From Candidatus Omnitrophota bacterium (lineage in GTDB: Bacteria > Omnitrophota > Gorgyraeia > Zapsychrales > Zapsychraceae), in assembly GCA_018812705.1 (NCBI GenBank), contig JAHJCZ010000063.1:1-40939 (forward strand): a DNA stretch of 40,939 bases, read 5' to 3'. Shown one piece after another: positions 39,116 through 40,939 of the stretch; the first letter of the stretch is position 1; each line of letters opens with the position of its first letter. The notes under the pieces were generated by a model. It saw only the letters and a program-made list of their open reading frames with translations, did no database searches and was not told the DNA's origin. The position numbers and the translations under genes were made by a program.

Positions 39116-40720
39116 ATGTCAAAATTTATATTTGTTACTGGTGGCGTTGTTTCAAGCTTAGGTAAGGGCATTGCTTCTGCTTCTATAGGGAAGCTTTTGG
39201 AGACGCGAGGATTAAACGTTACTATTATTAAATGTGATCCTTACTTGAACGTTGATCCAGGAACGATGAGCCCTTTTCAACATGGAGAGGTTTACGTAAC
39301 AGATGATGGTGCTGAAACAGATCTGGATCTAGGACATTATGAAAGGTTCACAAATGCAGTTTTGAGTAAAGATAATAATATTACGACAGGCAAGATATAT
39401 TATTCAGTTATTACAAAAGAACGCAAAGGTGACTATCTGGGAAAAACAGTTCAGATCATCCCTCACATTACTGACGAAATAAAAAAGAGCATTATAAAGG
39501 TTTCCAAAACGCGGGATGTTGATGTAACTATCGTTGAGATAGGCGGAACTATCGGAGACATAGAGAGCTTGCCGTTCTTAGAGGCTATTCGTCAACTGAG
39601 ATGGGAGCTAGGTGAGTCTTATGCTTTAAATGTGCATGTGACTTTATTGCCTTACATAAAGTCTGCTGGAGAACAAAAGACGAAGCCGACTCAGCACAGC
39701 GTAGGTAGACTAAGAGCCATTGGTATTGCTCCTGATATCCTGCTTTGTAGAACTGAAAAACATATTACAAAGGAACAAAAAGATAAAATTGCTTTGTTCT
39801 GTAATGTTGACAAAGAGGCGGTCATAGAAGCAATTGATGTTAAAAACATTTATGAAGTGCCGTTGTCCTTTAAAAAGGAAGGCTTAGACAGGCTTATTTT
39901 GAAAAAACTGAATATAGTGCGAGAAGAAAATGATCTTGCGGCGTGGAAAAATGAAGTTGTGGGATGCTTAAAGAATCCAGAAAAGGAAGTAAAGATTTGT
40001 GTCGTCGGTAAGTATGTGGCTTTGCAGGATGCTTATAAATCAATTTATGAAGCATTGGTTCATGGAGGCATTGCCAACAAAGCAAGGGTCAATATTGTTA
40101 GAATTGATTCTGAACAATTAGAAAAAGAAAAAGTTGAAAAGCGACTCGAAGGGGCTCAAGGTATTTTAATACCAGGTGGTTTTGGAGACAGAGGCATTGA
40201 AGGAAAAATCCAGGCAGTACAGTATGCAAGAGAAAACAATATCCCTTATTTTGGTATTTGTCTGGGAATGCAGATAGCGACGATCGAATTTGCGAGAAAT
40301 ATATGTAAATTGAAAAACGCAAATTCAACAGAGTTCGTTAAGGATGTAAAAGAACCGGTTATTTCTCTTCTTGAAGAGCAAAAAACCGTAAAGAATTTAG
40401 GCGCAACGATGCGCTTAGGTGCTTATCCTTGCAGATTGGCAAAAAATTCTTTTAGTTATAAAGCTTACAAGAAAGAAACTATATCTGAACGGCATAGACA
40501 CCGATATGAGTTCAATAATAAATATAAGAAATCTTTTGAAAAACAAGGTATGATTATTGCGGGGGTCAATACTCACCAGGGATTGGTTGAGATCATTGAA
40601 CTAAAGAATCATCCATGGTTTGTTGGGTGTCAGTTCCATCCTGAATTTAAGTCTAAACCGGATCAGGCACACCCACTGTTCAAAAATTTTATTGAAGCAG
40701 CGCTTAAATGTGAAGCATAA
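39116..40720 (+). CDS. pyrG: CTP synthase
   Basis: [40 protein letters not shown]. Confidence 0.97.
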   Translation: MSKFIFVTGGVVSSLGKGIASASIGKLLETRGLNVTIIKCDPYLNVDPGTMSPFQHGEVYVTDDGAETDLDLGHYERFTNAVLSKDNNITTGKIYYSVITKERKGDYLGKTVQIIPHITDEIKKSIIKVSKTRDVDVTIVEIGGTIGDIESLPFLEAIRQLRWELGESYALNVHVTLLPYIKSAGEQKTKPTQHSVGRLRAIGIAPDILLCRTEKHITKEQKDKIALFCNVDKEAVIEAIDVKNIYEVPLSFKKEGLDRLILKKLNIVREENDLAAWKNEVVGCLKNPEKEVKICVVGKYVALQDAYKSIYEALVHGGIANKARVNIVRIDSEQLEKEKVEKRLEGAQGILIPGGFGDRGIEGKIQAVQYARENNIPYFGICLGMQIATIEFARNICKLKNANSTEFVKDVKEPVISLLEEQKTVKNLGATMRLGAYPCRLAKNSFSYKAYKKETISERHRHRYEFNNKYKKSFEKQGMIIAGVNTHQGLVEIIELKNHPWFVGCQFHPEFKSKPDQAHPLFKNFIEAALKCEA

Positions 40721-40741
40721 CTATTGAAGTTTAAAAGCATT

Positions 40742-40822
<81 letters not shown>

Positions 40823-40842
40823 CAAAATTTTGAAAGCATTCT

Positions 40843-40921
40843 ATGGCAAAAGAAAAAAAATATTTTGTAGACTTGCTCAAAGATAGTTTTATTCTTTATT
40901 CTGGCAAATTGTTTTTTCTTG
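40843..40921 (+). CDS. 5' end of an unidentified CDS, cut by contig end/adapter
   Basis: ATG reading MAKEKKYFVDLLKDSFILYSGKLFFL before adapter sequence begins. Confidence 0.4.
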
Positions 40922-40939
40922 AGATCGGAAGAGCACACG
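40922..40939. other. Illumina TruSeq-type adapter contamination
   Basis: AGATCGGAAGAGCACACG is identical to the start of the standard Illumina adapter AGATCGGAAGAGCACACGTCTGAACTCCAGTCA. Confidence 0.95.

Overview
AT-rich bacterial contig (taxon not determinable from sequence alone) carrying a dense ammonium/glutamine assimilation region: amtB, a PII gene, type III glutamine synthetase, nadE, a Cys-rich unknown + gdhA, gltB-gltD, carA-carB, purF, pyrG and tRNA-Leu(GAG). Upstream lie membrane/B12 radical SAM, PG-binding lipoprotein, HAD/GH65, DRTGG, GAF-GAF-ANTAR, GT39-like and antiporter-EIIA genes. The main discovery candidate is an ANTAR-type transcription antitermination circuit. A GAF-GAF-ANTAR protein is encoded at 8136-9374. 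Three nitrogen operon leaders (amtB-PII, glnN, orf169-gdhA) carry small hexaloop hairpins, 8 of 9 with A at loop position 1 and G at position 4. Most of these hairpins sit just before, and share bases with, intrinsic terminators. The amtB leader has three such attenuators in series and the glnN leader has two. In the amtB leader one terminator's apical hairpin itself has an ANTAR-type hexaloop and could act as P1 of the next unit (a relay). Other points: a split (frameshifted) B12 radical SAM gene, an IS30-family element flanked by 16-bp direct repeats, a second IS30 fragment at the left edge, and Illumina adapter sequence at the extreme right end (assembly artefact). All structures were derived by eye; no folding or database searches were run.
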